Shown one piece after another: positions 1 to 5,568 of a stretch of 5,672 nt of DNA (position 1 is its first letter; the number at the start of each line of letters is the position of its first letter). Location: positions 1 through 5,672 of the forward strand of contig JAITDF010000602.1 in NCBI GenBank assembly GCA_031282705.1. Direction: 5' to 3'. The DNA comes from Opitutaceae bacterium. GTDB lineage: Bacteria; Verrucomicrobiota; Verrucomicrobiia; Opitutales; Opitutaceae. The notes beneath the pieces were generated by a model. That model did no database searches. It was not told the DNA's origin and saw nothing but the letters and a program-made list of their open reading frames with translations. The position numbers were made by a program, and so were the translations under genes.

Positions 1-106
1 TCTGCTTCGAAGCTCATGCCTGATTGCGGGTTCGCGGCCAGGCGTGAGTTTTTAAGCAGGTTTGGAAACCTGCGGTACGACGGAATTGCGTAACATCAGT
101 TAATAA
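1..106 (-). repeat. REPIN/MITE-like palindromic element, copy 1, truncated by window start
   Basis: This stretch is the reverse complement of 5404-5508 with about four substitutions and one single-base indel, so roughly 95% identical by eye. It contains a hairpin unit at 56-73 (GCAGGTTT-GG-AAACCTGC) and ends with a TAACATCAG end motif at 91-99 followed by TTAATAA. The first bases, TCTGCTTCGAAG, match the interior of the complete copy just inside its second hairpin, so about 39 bp of this copy should lie before the window. After position 106 the similarity to the other copy stops, which marks the element boundary. No coding function is apparent. Confidence 0.85.
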
Positions 107-329
107 CAGGGAATCTTTAAAAATTGAACAGAAGGCGGCAGGGGGAATGAATAGCAGCGGGGAGGCTTGCTATTATTTATCCTAACCCGTTTTTTAGTAA
201 ACAATTTCAAACCAGCCGTCAAACCGGGGTTCTCTTTGTTTTTATCTTCGTTTCCTTTGTTTCCTTCTGTTCAAAATGAATTTTTAGAGGTGCCTCTCCG
301 TGAAACAGCTTTCCCGTGGAATCCCGGAC

Positions 330-375
330 AGGAGAGAAAGAGGAAGGAGGAAAGATAAAGAGAAAGAGGAAAGAG
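330..375 (+). other. Polypurine tract
   Basis: Forty-six consecutive bases contain only one pyrimidine (T356). Within it AGAGAAAGAGGAA occurs twice, at 333-345 and 359-371. The segment 353-368 is complementary at 14 of 16 positions to 232-247 in the pyrimidine-rich stretch, so the transcript or a single strand could form a long-range stem with a loop of about 105 nt. Any role is inference. Confidence 0.7.
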
Positions 376-399
376 CGGGGGAGGGTGGTGGTATTTGAA

Positions 400-433
400 G
401 GGGCGGGCGGGGCGCGGGGGCGGGCGGGGCGCG
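400..433 (+). repeat. 17-nt tandem direct repeat with G-quadruplex potential
   Basis: GGGGCGGGCGGGGCGCG occurs twice head to tail, at 400-416 and 417-433, without a mismatch. From 400 to 429 there are six runs of three or more G separated by only 1 to 3 bases, which satisfies the usual G-quadruplex pattern on the + strand, the same sense as the downstream mRNA. The tract ends 50 nt before the glycosyltransferase start, so it would lie in a 5' leader if transcription starts further upstream. An effect on expression is inference. Confidence 0.75.
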
Positions 434-483
434 ATTTTGCGTTGCGTCCCCGCCCGCGGGGAAATGACAGTGGTCCCGCATCC

Positions 484-1182
484 ATGCCTCTGCTCACAGT
501 CATCATCCCTTGTTACAATGAAGCGCCGACGCTGCGGCGTCTCGTGCGGGCCGTGCGCGAGTGCGGTGTCGAATCGCTCGAAATCATCGTGGTGGACGAC
601 GGTTCGACCGACGGCTCCGGCGCGTTGCTGCGCGGCGAGCTCGCGCCGTTGGTCACGCGGGTGATTCATCACGAAAGGAACCGGGGCAAGGGCGCGGCCA
701 TCCGCTCCGGCATTGCGCAGGCCGCGGGGGATTTCGTGGTGGTGCAGGATGCCGACCTCGAATACGACCCGCGGGAATATCCGCACCTGCTCGAACCGCT
801 CGTGGCGGGAAAGGCCGACGCGGTTTTCGGCTCGCGCTTCATCGCCGACCGGCCGCACCGCGTGCTTTATTACTGGCACAGCGTCGGCAACCAGTTTCTC
901 ACGCGTCTTTCAAACATGCTTACCAACATCAACCTCACCGACATGGAATGTTGCTACAAAATGTTCCGCCGCGAGGTCATTCAAGGCGTGCGGCTGGTGG
1001 AGGACCGTTTTGGTTTCGAGCCGGAGATCACCGCCAAGGCCGCGCGTTCCGGCTGCCGCATCTACGAGGTCGGGGTGTCGTATGCGGGCCGCACTTACGC
1101 GGAGGGAAAGAAAATCGGCTGGCGCGACGGTGTCCGGGCGGTTTATGCGATTTTGAAATATAATACATGGGCCCGGCGCTGA
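484..1182 (+). CDS. Family 2 glycosyltransferase (DPM1/polyprenyl-phosphate type, soluble)
   Basis: A 232-residue GT-A fold glycosyltransferase. The sequence shows the N-terminal strand TVIIPCYNE (5-13), the nucleotide-binding VVDDGSTDG (36-44), the NRGKGAAIRSG segment (66-76), the metal-binding DxD-type motif QDADLEYDP (88-96), then GSRF (116-119) and the acceptor-side block TDMECCYKMFRREV (152-165). This matches the dolichyl/polyprenyl-phosphate sugar transferase branch, which moves a sugar from a nucleotide donor to a lipid phosphate at the inner membrane face. The sugar cannot be told from the sequence. No C-terminal membrane helices are present, so this is the short single-domain form of about 230-240 residues. 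The start was set at ATG 484 because the protein begins one strand before the IIPCYNE motif; the in-frame upstream extension is basic, low-complexity and arises from the purine and G-run tracts. No Shine-Dalgarno sequence is visible. The last codons contain a TATAAT string, probably by chance. Confidence 0.93.
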   Translation: MPLLTVIIPCYNEAPTLRRLVRAVRECGVESLEIIVVDDGSTDGSGALLRGELAPLVTRVIHHERNRGKGAAIRSGIAQAAGDFVVVQDADLEYDPREYPHLLEPLVAGKADAVFGSRFIADRPHRVLYYWHSVGNQFLTRLSNMLTNINLTDMECCYKMFRREVIQGVRLVEDRFGFEPEITAKAARSGCRIYEVGVSYAGRTYAEGKKIGWRDGVRAVYAILKYNTWARR

Positions 1183-1257
1183 CCCGTCCCTCCTTGTTCC
1201 CCCCGGTTCCTCACCATTGCCTGTCTGTTTTGAATGGATTCCCCATCGCGCCGCCGC

Positions 1258-1296
1258 GAAGCGGAGACGGCGATCGGCATTTTCAGCCCCGAAGGG
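1258..1296 (+). repeat. 'cagccccgaagg' repeat unit, internal copy
   Basis: This 39-nt segment matches 5568-5606 at 33 of 39 positions. It is made of GAAGCGGAGAC, an 11-nt variable middle of the same length in both copies, and TTTTCAGCCCCGAAGGG. It lies in the 213-nt spacer between the glycosyltransferase and sufT. An upstream in-frame ATG at 1234 would translate the repeat as part of SufT; its presence in a second, non-coding place argues against that longer start. Apart from it I see no clear terminator or promoter in 1183-1395. Confidence 0.75.
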
Positions 1297-1395
1297 TTGA
1301 CCGCCTCATCCCGCCGCCCGGCCTCCTTCCAGCCCGCTCCTGCGACCGTCGCGAAACCAGTTGCCACCCGGACGCGCCCGGCGTGTAATGCGCGC

Positions 1396-1968
1396 ATGGC
1401 TTACCATACACTCTCCCGCGACATCACCGCCACCATCATCCCCACCGGCGAGCCGGACACGCTGCCCGCCGGCGCCGAAGTCCAGGTCGTGCAGGCGCTC
1501 GGCGGCAGCATCACCGTCCGCGCCGGCCACGGCATGTTCCGCATCGCGCGCACCGACGCCGGGGCGCTTGAAGGCTACGTCGCCCCCGGGGAAGAGCCCG
1601 CCCCCAAGGACGCGCCCGGCGGCGGCGGCGCGGCGGTGGCGGCGGCTCCGGGCGGATTCAGCGAACAGGCGGTCTGGGAGGCGTTGAAAAGATGCTTCGA
1701 TCCGGAAATTCCCGTGAACATCGTGGACCTCGGGCTCGTTTACGACCTCAGTATCGAAAAAACGGATACCGGCGGCCACCGCGTCGAGATGAAGATGACG
1801 CTCACCGCCCCCGGCTGCGGCATGGGGCCGGTCATCGCCGAGGACGCCCGCGCAAGAATCGCCGCGCTCCCCGGCGTCGATGAGGCGAAGGTGCACATCG
1901 TCTGGGACCCGGTCTGGACGCCGCAGATGATTTCCGACGAAGGCCGCCAGTGCCTCGGCCTGGAGTGA
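1396..1968 (+). CDS. sufT: SufT-type Fe-S cluster assembly protein (SufT N-domain + DUF59/MIP18)
   Basis: A 190-residue protein that matches the SufT family along its whole length. The N-terminal part has LSRDITATIIPTGE, then AEVQVVQALGGSITV and MFRIARTDAGALEG, as in the long SufT proteins. An Ala/Gly-rich linker (about residues 65-90) leads to a DUF59/MIP18 domain with FDPEIPVNIVDLGLVYDL, MTLTAPGCGMG and a closing WDPVWTPQMISDEGR. The cysteine in TAPGCGMG is the conserved one of the family. SufT proteins help maturation of iron-sulfur proteins in the cytoplasm; the exact step is less settled than for SufBCD. Start at ATG 1396 fits the family's N-terminus; ATG 1234 would add 54 residues encoded partly by a repeat. 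No sufBCDS genes are visible here, so the gene stands apart from a SUF operon. No Shine-Dalgarno sequence is evident. Confidence 0.92.
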   Translation: MAYHTLSRDITATIIPTGEPDTLPAGAEVQVVQALGGSITVRAGHGMFRIARTDAGALEGYVAPGEEPAPKDAPGGGGAAVAAAPGGFSEQAVWEALKRCFDPEIPVNIVDLGLVYDLSIEKTDTGGHRVEMKMTLTAPGCGMGPVIAEDARARIAALPGVDEAKVHIVWDPVWTPQMISDEGRQCLGLE

Positions 1969-2056
1969 GGCGCGGCGGGAGCAGGCCGGGGCGGCCGACG
2001 GCGCGACGGGAGCGGCGCGGCGCGCTGGGAACGGCGGCATCGGCAACGGCGCGGCA

Positions 2057-2077
2057 CCGGCTTCGCCGGCGGATTTT
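2057..2077 (+). terminator. Weak terminator-like hairpin after sufT
   Basis: CCGGC (2057-2061), loop TTC, GCCGG (2065-2069) form a 5-bp GC stem, followed after four bases by TTTT (2074-2077). The stem is short and the T-run minimal, and it lies 88 nt past the sufT stop in very GC-rich sequence where chance stems are common. It does sit just before the metK promoter candidate, where a terminator would be expected. Confidence 0.3.
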
Positions 2078-2080
2078 GCG

Positions 2081-2111
2081 TGCAATTTCTTGTGATTGAT
2101 TTACTTATAAT
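2081..2111 (+). promoter_or_regulatory. Candidate metK promoter (perfect TATAAT)
   Basis: TATAAT at 2106-2111 is a perfect -10 hexamer in a sudden AT-rich island (about 2070-2155) inside GC-rich DNA, upstream of metK by 74 nt. The -35 is poor: TGCAAT at 2081-2086 (19-nt spacing) or CAATTT at 2083-2088 (17-nt spacing) are the best placed. Transcription starting near 2118 would give a leader of about 68 nt, in which I could not recognise a known SAM-binding riboswitch. Confidence 0.45.
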
Positions 2112-2185
2112 GCATCATTCAATCCTGATACGTTGATTTCATTTTTCTTGCCCGCGGCCTGGATTTGTCCAAGGTCAACGGCGCC

Positions 2186-3352
2186 ATGGCCAAATCATTT
2201 GTTTTCTCATCCGAATCCGTTGGAGAAGGGCACCCCGACAAGGTTGCCGACTTTATTTCCGACAGCGTGCTCGACGCCTGCCTCGCGCAGGACAAGGCCA
2301 GCCGCGTCGCCTGCGAGACGATGGTCAAGTCAAACATGGTCATCCTCGCCGGCGAAATCACCACGAAGGCGAAGCTCGACTACGGGCAGATCGTCCGTGA
2401 CGCCATCCGCGAAATCGGCTACGTCAACGCCGACGATGTCTTCCACGCCGACACCGTTTTCATCAACAACTACCTCACCCGCCAGTCGCCCGATATCGCG
2501 CAGGGCGTTGACGCGAGGAAGGCCAGGGGCAAAAAAACCGCCGAGCAGGGCGCGGGCGACCAGGGCATCATGTTCGGCTACGCCTGCGACGAGACGCCCG
2601 AGCTCATGCCGCTGCCGATCATGCTCGCCCACCGGCTCGGCCGCGAACTCACCCGCGTGCGCAAGGCCGGGGAGGCGAAATGGCTCCGCCCCGACGCGAA
2701 ATCCCAAGTCTCCATCCGCTACGAGGACGACAAGCCCGTCGAAATCAAAAACGTCGTCATCTCCACGCAGCACACCGCCGACGCCGGGCACGCGCAGATC
2801 GAGGAGTTTCTGATCGAAAACGTCATCCGCAAAGTCATCCCGGCCGAGTGGATCAGCCGCGACACCGAGTATCTCATCAACCCCACCGGCCGCTTCATCA
2901 TCGGCGGCCCGCAAGGCGACTCCGGCCTCACCGGCCGTAAGATCATCGTCGATTCCTACGGCGGCTGGGGCCGGCACGGCGGCGGCGCCTTCTCCGGCAA
3001 GGACCCCTCGAAGGTGGACCGCTCCGCCGCCTACATGGCGCGCTGGGTGGCGAAGAACATCGTCGCCGCCGGCCTCGCGCGCTTCGCCGAGTTGCAGCTC
3101 GCCTACGCCATCGGGCATCCGCATCCCGTGAGCGTGTTTGTTGACACCTTCGGCTCGGGCGCGATCCCCGACGAAAAAATCGCGCGCGCCGTCGGCCAGG
3201 TTTTCAGCTTCAAGCCCGCCGACATCATCAAACAGCTCAACCTCCTCCGCCCGATTTACCGCGCGACCACCAACTACGGCCACTTCGGCAAGGACGGCCT
3301 CCCGTGGGAGGCCACGAACAAGGCCGCCGCCCTCCGCAAGGCCGCGAAGTGA
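2186..3352 (+). CDS. metK: S-adenosylmethionine synthase (methionine adenosyltransferase)
   Basis: A 388-residue enzyme that condenses methionine with ATP to form SAM, releasing phosphate and pyrophosphate, as a cytoplasmic homo-oligomer. Family signatures are clear: SSESVGEGHPDK near the N-terminus (8-19, with the catalytic His16 and metal-binding Asp18), GAGDQGIMFGYA (122-133), and the glycine-rich GGGAFSGKDPSKVDRSAAY (from 265), which carries the phosphate-binding loop. IGHPHPVSV and the C-terminal ATTNYGHFGK block are also present, and length is typical of bacterial MetK. Start at ATG 2186 places MAKSFVFSSESV just as in other MetK proteins; an in-frame TTG at 2165 would add seven residues (MSKVNGA) and is less likely. 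AAGG at 2171-2174 is at best a weak ribosome binding site. It sits upstream of ahcY, so both enzymes of SAM turnover are close, but an AT-richer gene lies between them. Confidence 0.98.
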   Translation: MAKSFVFSSESVGEGHPDKVADFISDSVLDACLAQDKASRVACETMVKSNMVILAGEITTKAKLDYGQIVRDAIREIGYVNADDVFHADTVFINNYLTRQSPDIAQGVDARKARGKKTAEQGAGDQGIMFGYACDETPELMPLPIMLAHRLGRELTRVRKAGEAKWLRPDAKSQVSIRYEDDKPVEIKNVVISTQHTADAGHAQIEEFLIENVIRKVIPAEWISRDTEYLINPTGRFIIGGPQGDSGLTGRKIIVDSYGGWGRHGGGAFSGKDPSKVDRSAAYMARWVAKNIVAAGLARFAELQLAYAIGHPHPVSVFVDTFGSGAIPDEKIARAVGQVFSFKPADIIKQLNLLRPIYRATTNYGHFGKDGLPWEATNKAAALRKAAK

Positions 3353-3531
3353 ACACGGGCAAATATCACTTCATTAACCGTGAATAAACGCAGATTCAAA
3401 TCACGTCATCGGGGCTTTTATTTGCGGCCAGCCGCATTCATCTGCGGTTCGCCAACCTTGTCTTGTTTTGATTGCGGCGCGGCCGCTCCAAGTCCCTTCG
3501 CGGTCAAAAATCATTGCCAGTCCGGATCCGT

Positions 3532-3948
3532 ATGAGAAAGGCATTTTTTCTCATAGCCATGCCAGCCGGCATCCTTGTGACTTTATACACAGGAAAATTT
3601 CATTTCCTGTTCATGATTGTTTTGGGTGCGCTTGGTGAGTGCTTCAAACTTCTAACGTCACCATCCAGGCGATTCAAAACCCAAGCTCTCGCTTGGGGCA
3701 TGTCGGCGATCATATCCACCTTGATCTTTATATTTTCAATAATCCACGCCACATCAAATTATTGGGCGCGCGATTCATTTTCACGCGCCGTTGATGTATT
3801 TGCCCCGGTTTTATTTTTCGGAATTACCACATATCTTTGGAGCGGGTTTTATAAATTACTTTCACGAGACGCGGCAACCCGCCAATCGCCAATCGTTCAT
3901 CGCAAGCCGCCAATCGAAAATCTGAAATCCAAAACCGAAAAACCATGA
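3532..3948 (+). CDS. Small four-helix membrane protein of unknown function
   Basis: I do not recognise this 138-residue protein. Four hydrophobic segments are visible at about residues 4-18, 23-41, 53-71 and 86-107, with basic residues in the loop SPSRRFKTQ and a polar tail, so an integral inner-membrane protein is likely. The start at ATG 3532 (MRKAFFLIAMPAG) puts a positive end before the first helix; an in-frame TTG at 3472 would add 20 arginine-rich residues and is less likely. Base composition is much more AT-rich than the neighbouring genes, with many TTT, ATT, TTA and AAA codons that metK and ahcY avoid, which suggests a different origin. The last 22 residues are encoded by a degenerate heptanucleotide array, so the native C-terminus may have been overwritten. 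The stop overlaps the ahcY start (ATGA). No Shine-Dalgarno sequence is clear. It could be an expressed accessory gene or a decaying one. Confidence 0.6.
   Translation: MRKAFFLIAMPAGILVTLYTGKFHFLFMIVLGALGECFKLLTSPSRRFKTQALAWGMSAIISTLIFIFSIIHATSNYWARDSFSRAVDVFAPVLFFGITTYLWSGFYKLLSRDAATRQSPIVHRKPPIENLKSKTEKP
3881..3944 (+). repeat. Degenerate heptanucleotide array abutting ahcY start
   Basis: Read in sevens from 3881 the units are GCCAATC, GCCAATC, GTTCATC, GCAAGCC, GCCAATC, GAAAATC, TGAAATC, CAAAACC, followed by GAAAAACC up to the ahcY ATG. The 7-nt register is kept for eight units with a consensus near GNNAATC. Similar heptanucleotide short tandem repeats (STRR) are known in cyanobacteria; a relation is not implied. 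The array is both the 3' end of the membrane-protein gene and the immediate leader of ahcY. Confidence 0.7.
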
Positions 3949-5378
3949 CATCCCCCCTTGCCACCGCGCCTGCAAATCAAGACCACCGCGTCGCCGACCT
4001 CGCCCTCGCCGACTGGGGCCGCAAGGAAATCGCCGTCGCCGAGCACGAGATGCCCGGCCTCATGAGCGTGCGAAAAAAATACGCCGCGCAAAAACCCCTC
4101 GCGGGCGTGCGCGTCACCGGCTCGCTGCACATGACCATCCAGACCGCCGTGCTCATCGAGACCCTCAAGGAACTCGGTGCCGACGTCCGCTGGGCCTCGT
4201 GCAACATCTTTTCCACGCAGGACCACGCCGCCGCCGCCATCGCCAGGGGCGGCACGCCCGTCTTCGCCTGGAAAGGCGAGACGCTTGAGGACTACTGGGA
4301 GCTTACCTACCGCGCCCTCTCCTTCCCCGGCGGCAAAGGCCCCCAGCTCGTCGTCGATGACGGCGGCGACGTCACCCTCCTCCTCCACAAAGGCTGCGAA
4401 CTCGCCGAGGGCAGCGACTGGGTGGACACGCCCTCCGCCTCGCGCGAGGAGCAGGTCATCAAGGCCCTCCTCAAACGCGTGCACCAGGCCGACCCGCTCC
4501 GCTGGGCCGCGCTCGCCGCCGGCTGGCGCGGCGTCTCCGAGGAAACCACCACCGGCGTCCACCGCCTCTACCGGATGCTGGAGCAAAACAAACTCCGCGT
4601 CCCCGCCATCAACGTCAACGACTCCGTCACCAAGTCCAAGTTCGACAACCTCTACGGCTGCCGCGAATCGCTCGCCGACGGCCTCAAGCGCGCCACCGAC
4701 GTGATGATCGCCGGCAAGGTCGCCTGCGTCTGCGGCTACGGCGACGTCGGCAAAGGCTGCGCGCACTCCCTGCGCGGCTTCGGCGCGCGCGTCATCGTCA
4801 CCGAGATCGACCCCATCAACGCCCTCCAGGCCGCGATGGAAGGCTTCGAGGTCAACACCGTGGAAAGCACGCTCGGCGCCGCCGACATCTACGTGACCAC
4901 GACCGGCAATCGCGACATCATCACGCTCGAACACATGCAGGCGATGAAGGACCAGGCCATCGTCTGCAACATCGGCCACTTCGACAACGAAATCCAGGTT
5001 GACCGCCTCTGCCGGCACCCCGGCGTGAAGCGCGCCACGATCAAGCCGCAATACGACCTCTTCACCTTCCCCGACGGGCGCGGCATCTACCTGCTCGCCG
5101 AAGGCCGCCTCGTGAACCTCGGCTGCGCGACCGGCCACCCGTCGTTCGTGATGTCGAACAGCTTCACCAACCAGGTCCTCGCCCAGATCGACCTCTGGCG
5201 GAACAGGGACGCCTATCAGGTCGGCGTTTACCGCCTGCCCAAGCACCTCGACGAGGAGGTCGCGCGGCTGCACCTGGAAAAAATCGGCGTGAAACTCACC
5301 CGGCTCACCCCCGCGCAAGCAGCCTACATCGGCGTGCCTGTCGAGGGCCCCTACAAACCCGAGCACTACCGGTATTGA
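3945..5378 (+). CDS. ahcY: S-adenosylhomocysteine hydrolase (adenosylhomocysteinase)
   Basis: A 477-residue NAD-dependent enzyme that reversibly splits S-adenosylhomocysteine into adenosine and homocysteine, removing the product inhibitor of SAM-dependent methyltransferases. Visible landmarks: GSLHMTIQTAVLIETL with His62, LVVDDGGD (aspartates 138 and 139), SEETTTG (198-204), NVNDSVTKSKFDN with Lys230 and Asp234, the Rossmann NAD loop GYGDVGKG (264-271), CNIGHFDNEI with His345, NLGCATGHPSFVMSNSF, and the canonical C-terminus KPEHYRY. It carries the extra segment GGKGPQLVVDDGGDVTLLLHKGCE with following residues, as in the longer bacterial and plant form, and length agrees. ATG 3945 is taken as start because the family N-terminus (HRVADLALADWGRKEI) follows shortly; no upstream start is available in this frame that fits better. 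It overlaps the preceding gene by 4 nt. No Shine-Dalgarno sequence is visible, and the leader is the heptanucleotide array. No terminator other than the palindromic repeat element follows. Confidence 0.98.
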   Translation: MTSPLATAPANQDHRVADLALADWGRKEIAVAEHEMPGLMSVRKKYAAQKPLAGVRVTGSLHMTIQTAVLIETLKELGADVRWASCNIFSTQDHAAAAIARGGTPVFAWKGETLEDYWELTYRALSFPGGKGPQLVVDDGGDVTLLLHKGCELAEGSDWVDTPSASREEQVIKALLKRVHQADPLRWAALAAGWRGVSEETTTGVHRLYRMLEQNKLRVPAINVNDSVTKSKFDNLYGCRESLADGLKRATDVMIAGKVACVCGYGDVGKGCAHSLRGFGARVIVTEIDPINALQAAMEGFEVNTVESTLGAADIYVTTTGNRDIITLEHMQAMKDQAIVCNIGHFDNEIQVDRLCRHPGVKRATIKPQYDLFTFPDGRGIYLLAEGRLVNLGCATGHPSFVMSNSFTNQVLAQIDLWRNRDAYQVGVYRLPKHLDEEVARLHLEKIGVKLTRLTPAQAAYIGVPVEGPYKPEHYRY

Positions 5379-5410
5379 CCGATGATTTTGCGGACAGTTT
5401 GTATTATTGA

Positions 5411-5547
5411 CTGATGTTACGCGGTTCCGTCGTACCGCAGGTTTCCAAACCTGCTTAAAACTCACGCCTGGCCGCGAACCCGCAATCAGGCATGAGCTTC
5501 GGAGCAGACTTGGAAGTCTGCGGTGCGTCAGAGCCGCGTAACATCAG
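5411..5547 (+). repeat. REPIN/MITE-like palindromic element, complete copy
   Basis: The ends are perfect inverted repeats: CTGATGTTACGCGG (5411-5424) and CCGCGTAACATCAG (5534-5547). Inside are two REP-like hairpins in inverted orientation, GCAGGTTT-CC-AAACCTGC (5437-5454) and GCAGACTT-GG-AAGTCTGC (5504-5521), each next to a shared ACCGCAG/CTGCGGT flank. A central stem pairs CTCACGCCTG (5461-5470) with CAGGCATGAG (5487-5496) around a 16-nt loop. Each arm is therefore about 60 nt and the whole is an imperfect 137-bp palindrome. TTATTGA precedes it (5404-5410) and follows it (5548-5554). It starts 32 nt after the ahcY stop and could act as a transcript end or 3' stabiliser, which is inference. 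Confidence 0.85.
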
Positions 5548-5568
5548 TTATTGACTGATGTTACGCGG
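5534..5568. repeat. Perfect hairpin at element end: element terminus plus start of another unit
   Basis: The 15 bases at 5534-5548 pair perfectly with 5554-5568 around a 5-nt loop (TATTG). The right arm repeats in direct orientation the 21 bases at 5404-5424, that is, TTATTGA plus the element end. So a further element appears to begin at 5555 in tandem, but its similarity to the complete copy stops after 5568. Confidence 0.8.

Larger units (their letters stand above)
107..483. other. Non-coding leader region upstream of the glycosyltransferase gene
   Basis: I see no credible gene in this 377-nt stretch. Its composition changes sharply along its length: mixed and AT-leaning up to about 230, pyrimidine-rich at about 231-269, purine-rich at 330-375, then G-runs at 377-433. 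An imperfect hairpin joins AATAGCA (150-156) and TGCTATT (168-174), followed by AT-rich sequence and a T-run at about 190-195, which might end transcription from upstream but is weak. A short hairpin TCCCCGC-CC-GCGGGGA lies at 447-462, 21 nt before the glycosyltransferase ATG. No convincing -35/-10 pair or Shine-Dalgarno sequence was found. An open frame runs into the glycosyltransferase from upstream, but its translation is low-complexity, basic and unlike the family. Confidence 0.6.

Noticed and set aside
1159..1164. Perfect TATAAT near the end of the glycosyltransferase gene as a sufT promoter
   Set aside because: It is explained by the codons for Lys-Tyr-Asn-Thr, has no -35-like hexamer at usable spacing, and is over 230 nt from the sufT start.
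2112..2185. Possible SAM-sensing riboswitch in the metK leader
   Set aside because: The short AT-rich leader shows no core I could match to SAM-I, SAM-II or SAM/SAH classes. A covariance-model scan would settle it.
2330..3283. Minus-strand open frame opposite metK, and similar ones opposite the glycosyltransferase and sufT
   Set aside because: All are antisense shadows of genes with clear family motifs and have GC-rich low-complexity translations.
3389..3446. Hairpin CGCAGAT...ATCTGCG and GCGGC-CA-GCCGC after metK as a terminator
   Set aside because: The stems are short (7 and 5 bp) and no T-run follows either of them, so a terminator call is not supported.
3849..3944. Possible SAH riboswitch before ahcY
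   Set aside because: The sequence just upstream is coding sequence ending in a heptanucleotide array, without the stems expected of an SAH aptamer.
3897..5465. Long minus-strand open frame (about 520 codons) opposite ahcY
   Set aside because: It mirrors a strongly supported ahcY on the other strand, its translation is an Ala/Gly/Val/Asp-rich composition typical of antisense frames in GC-rich DNA, and it shows no known motif.
1..5508. Composite transposon bounded by the inverted repeats
   Set aside because: No transposase is encoded, the enclosed genes are mostly housekeeping, and the repeats are short palindromic elements not insertion sequences.
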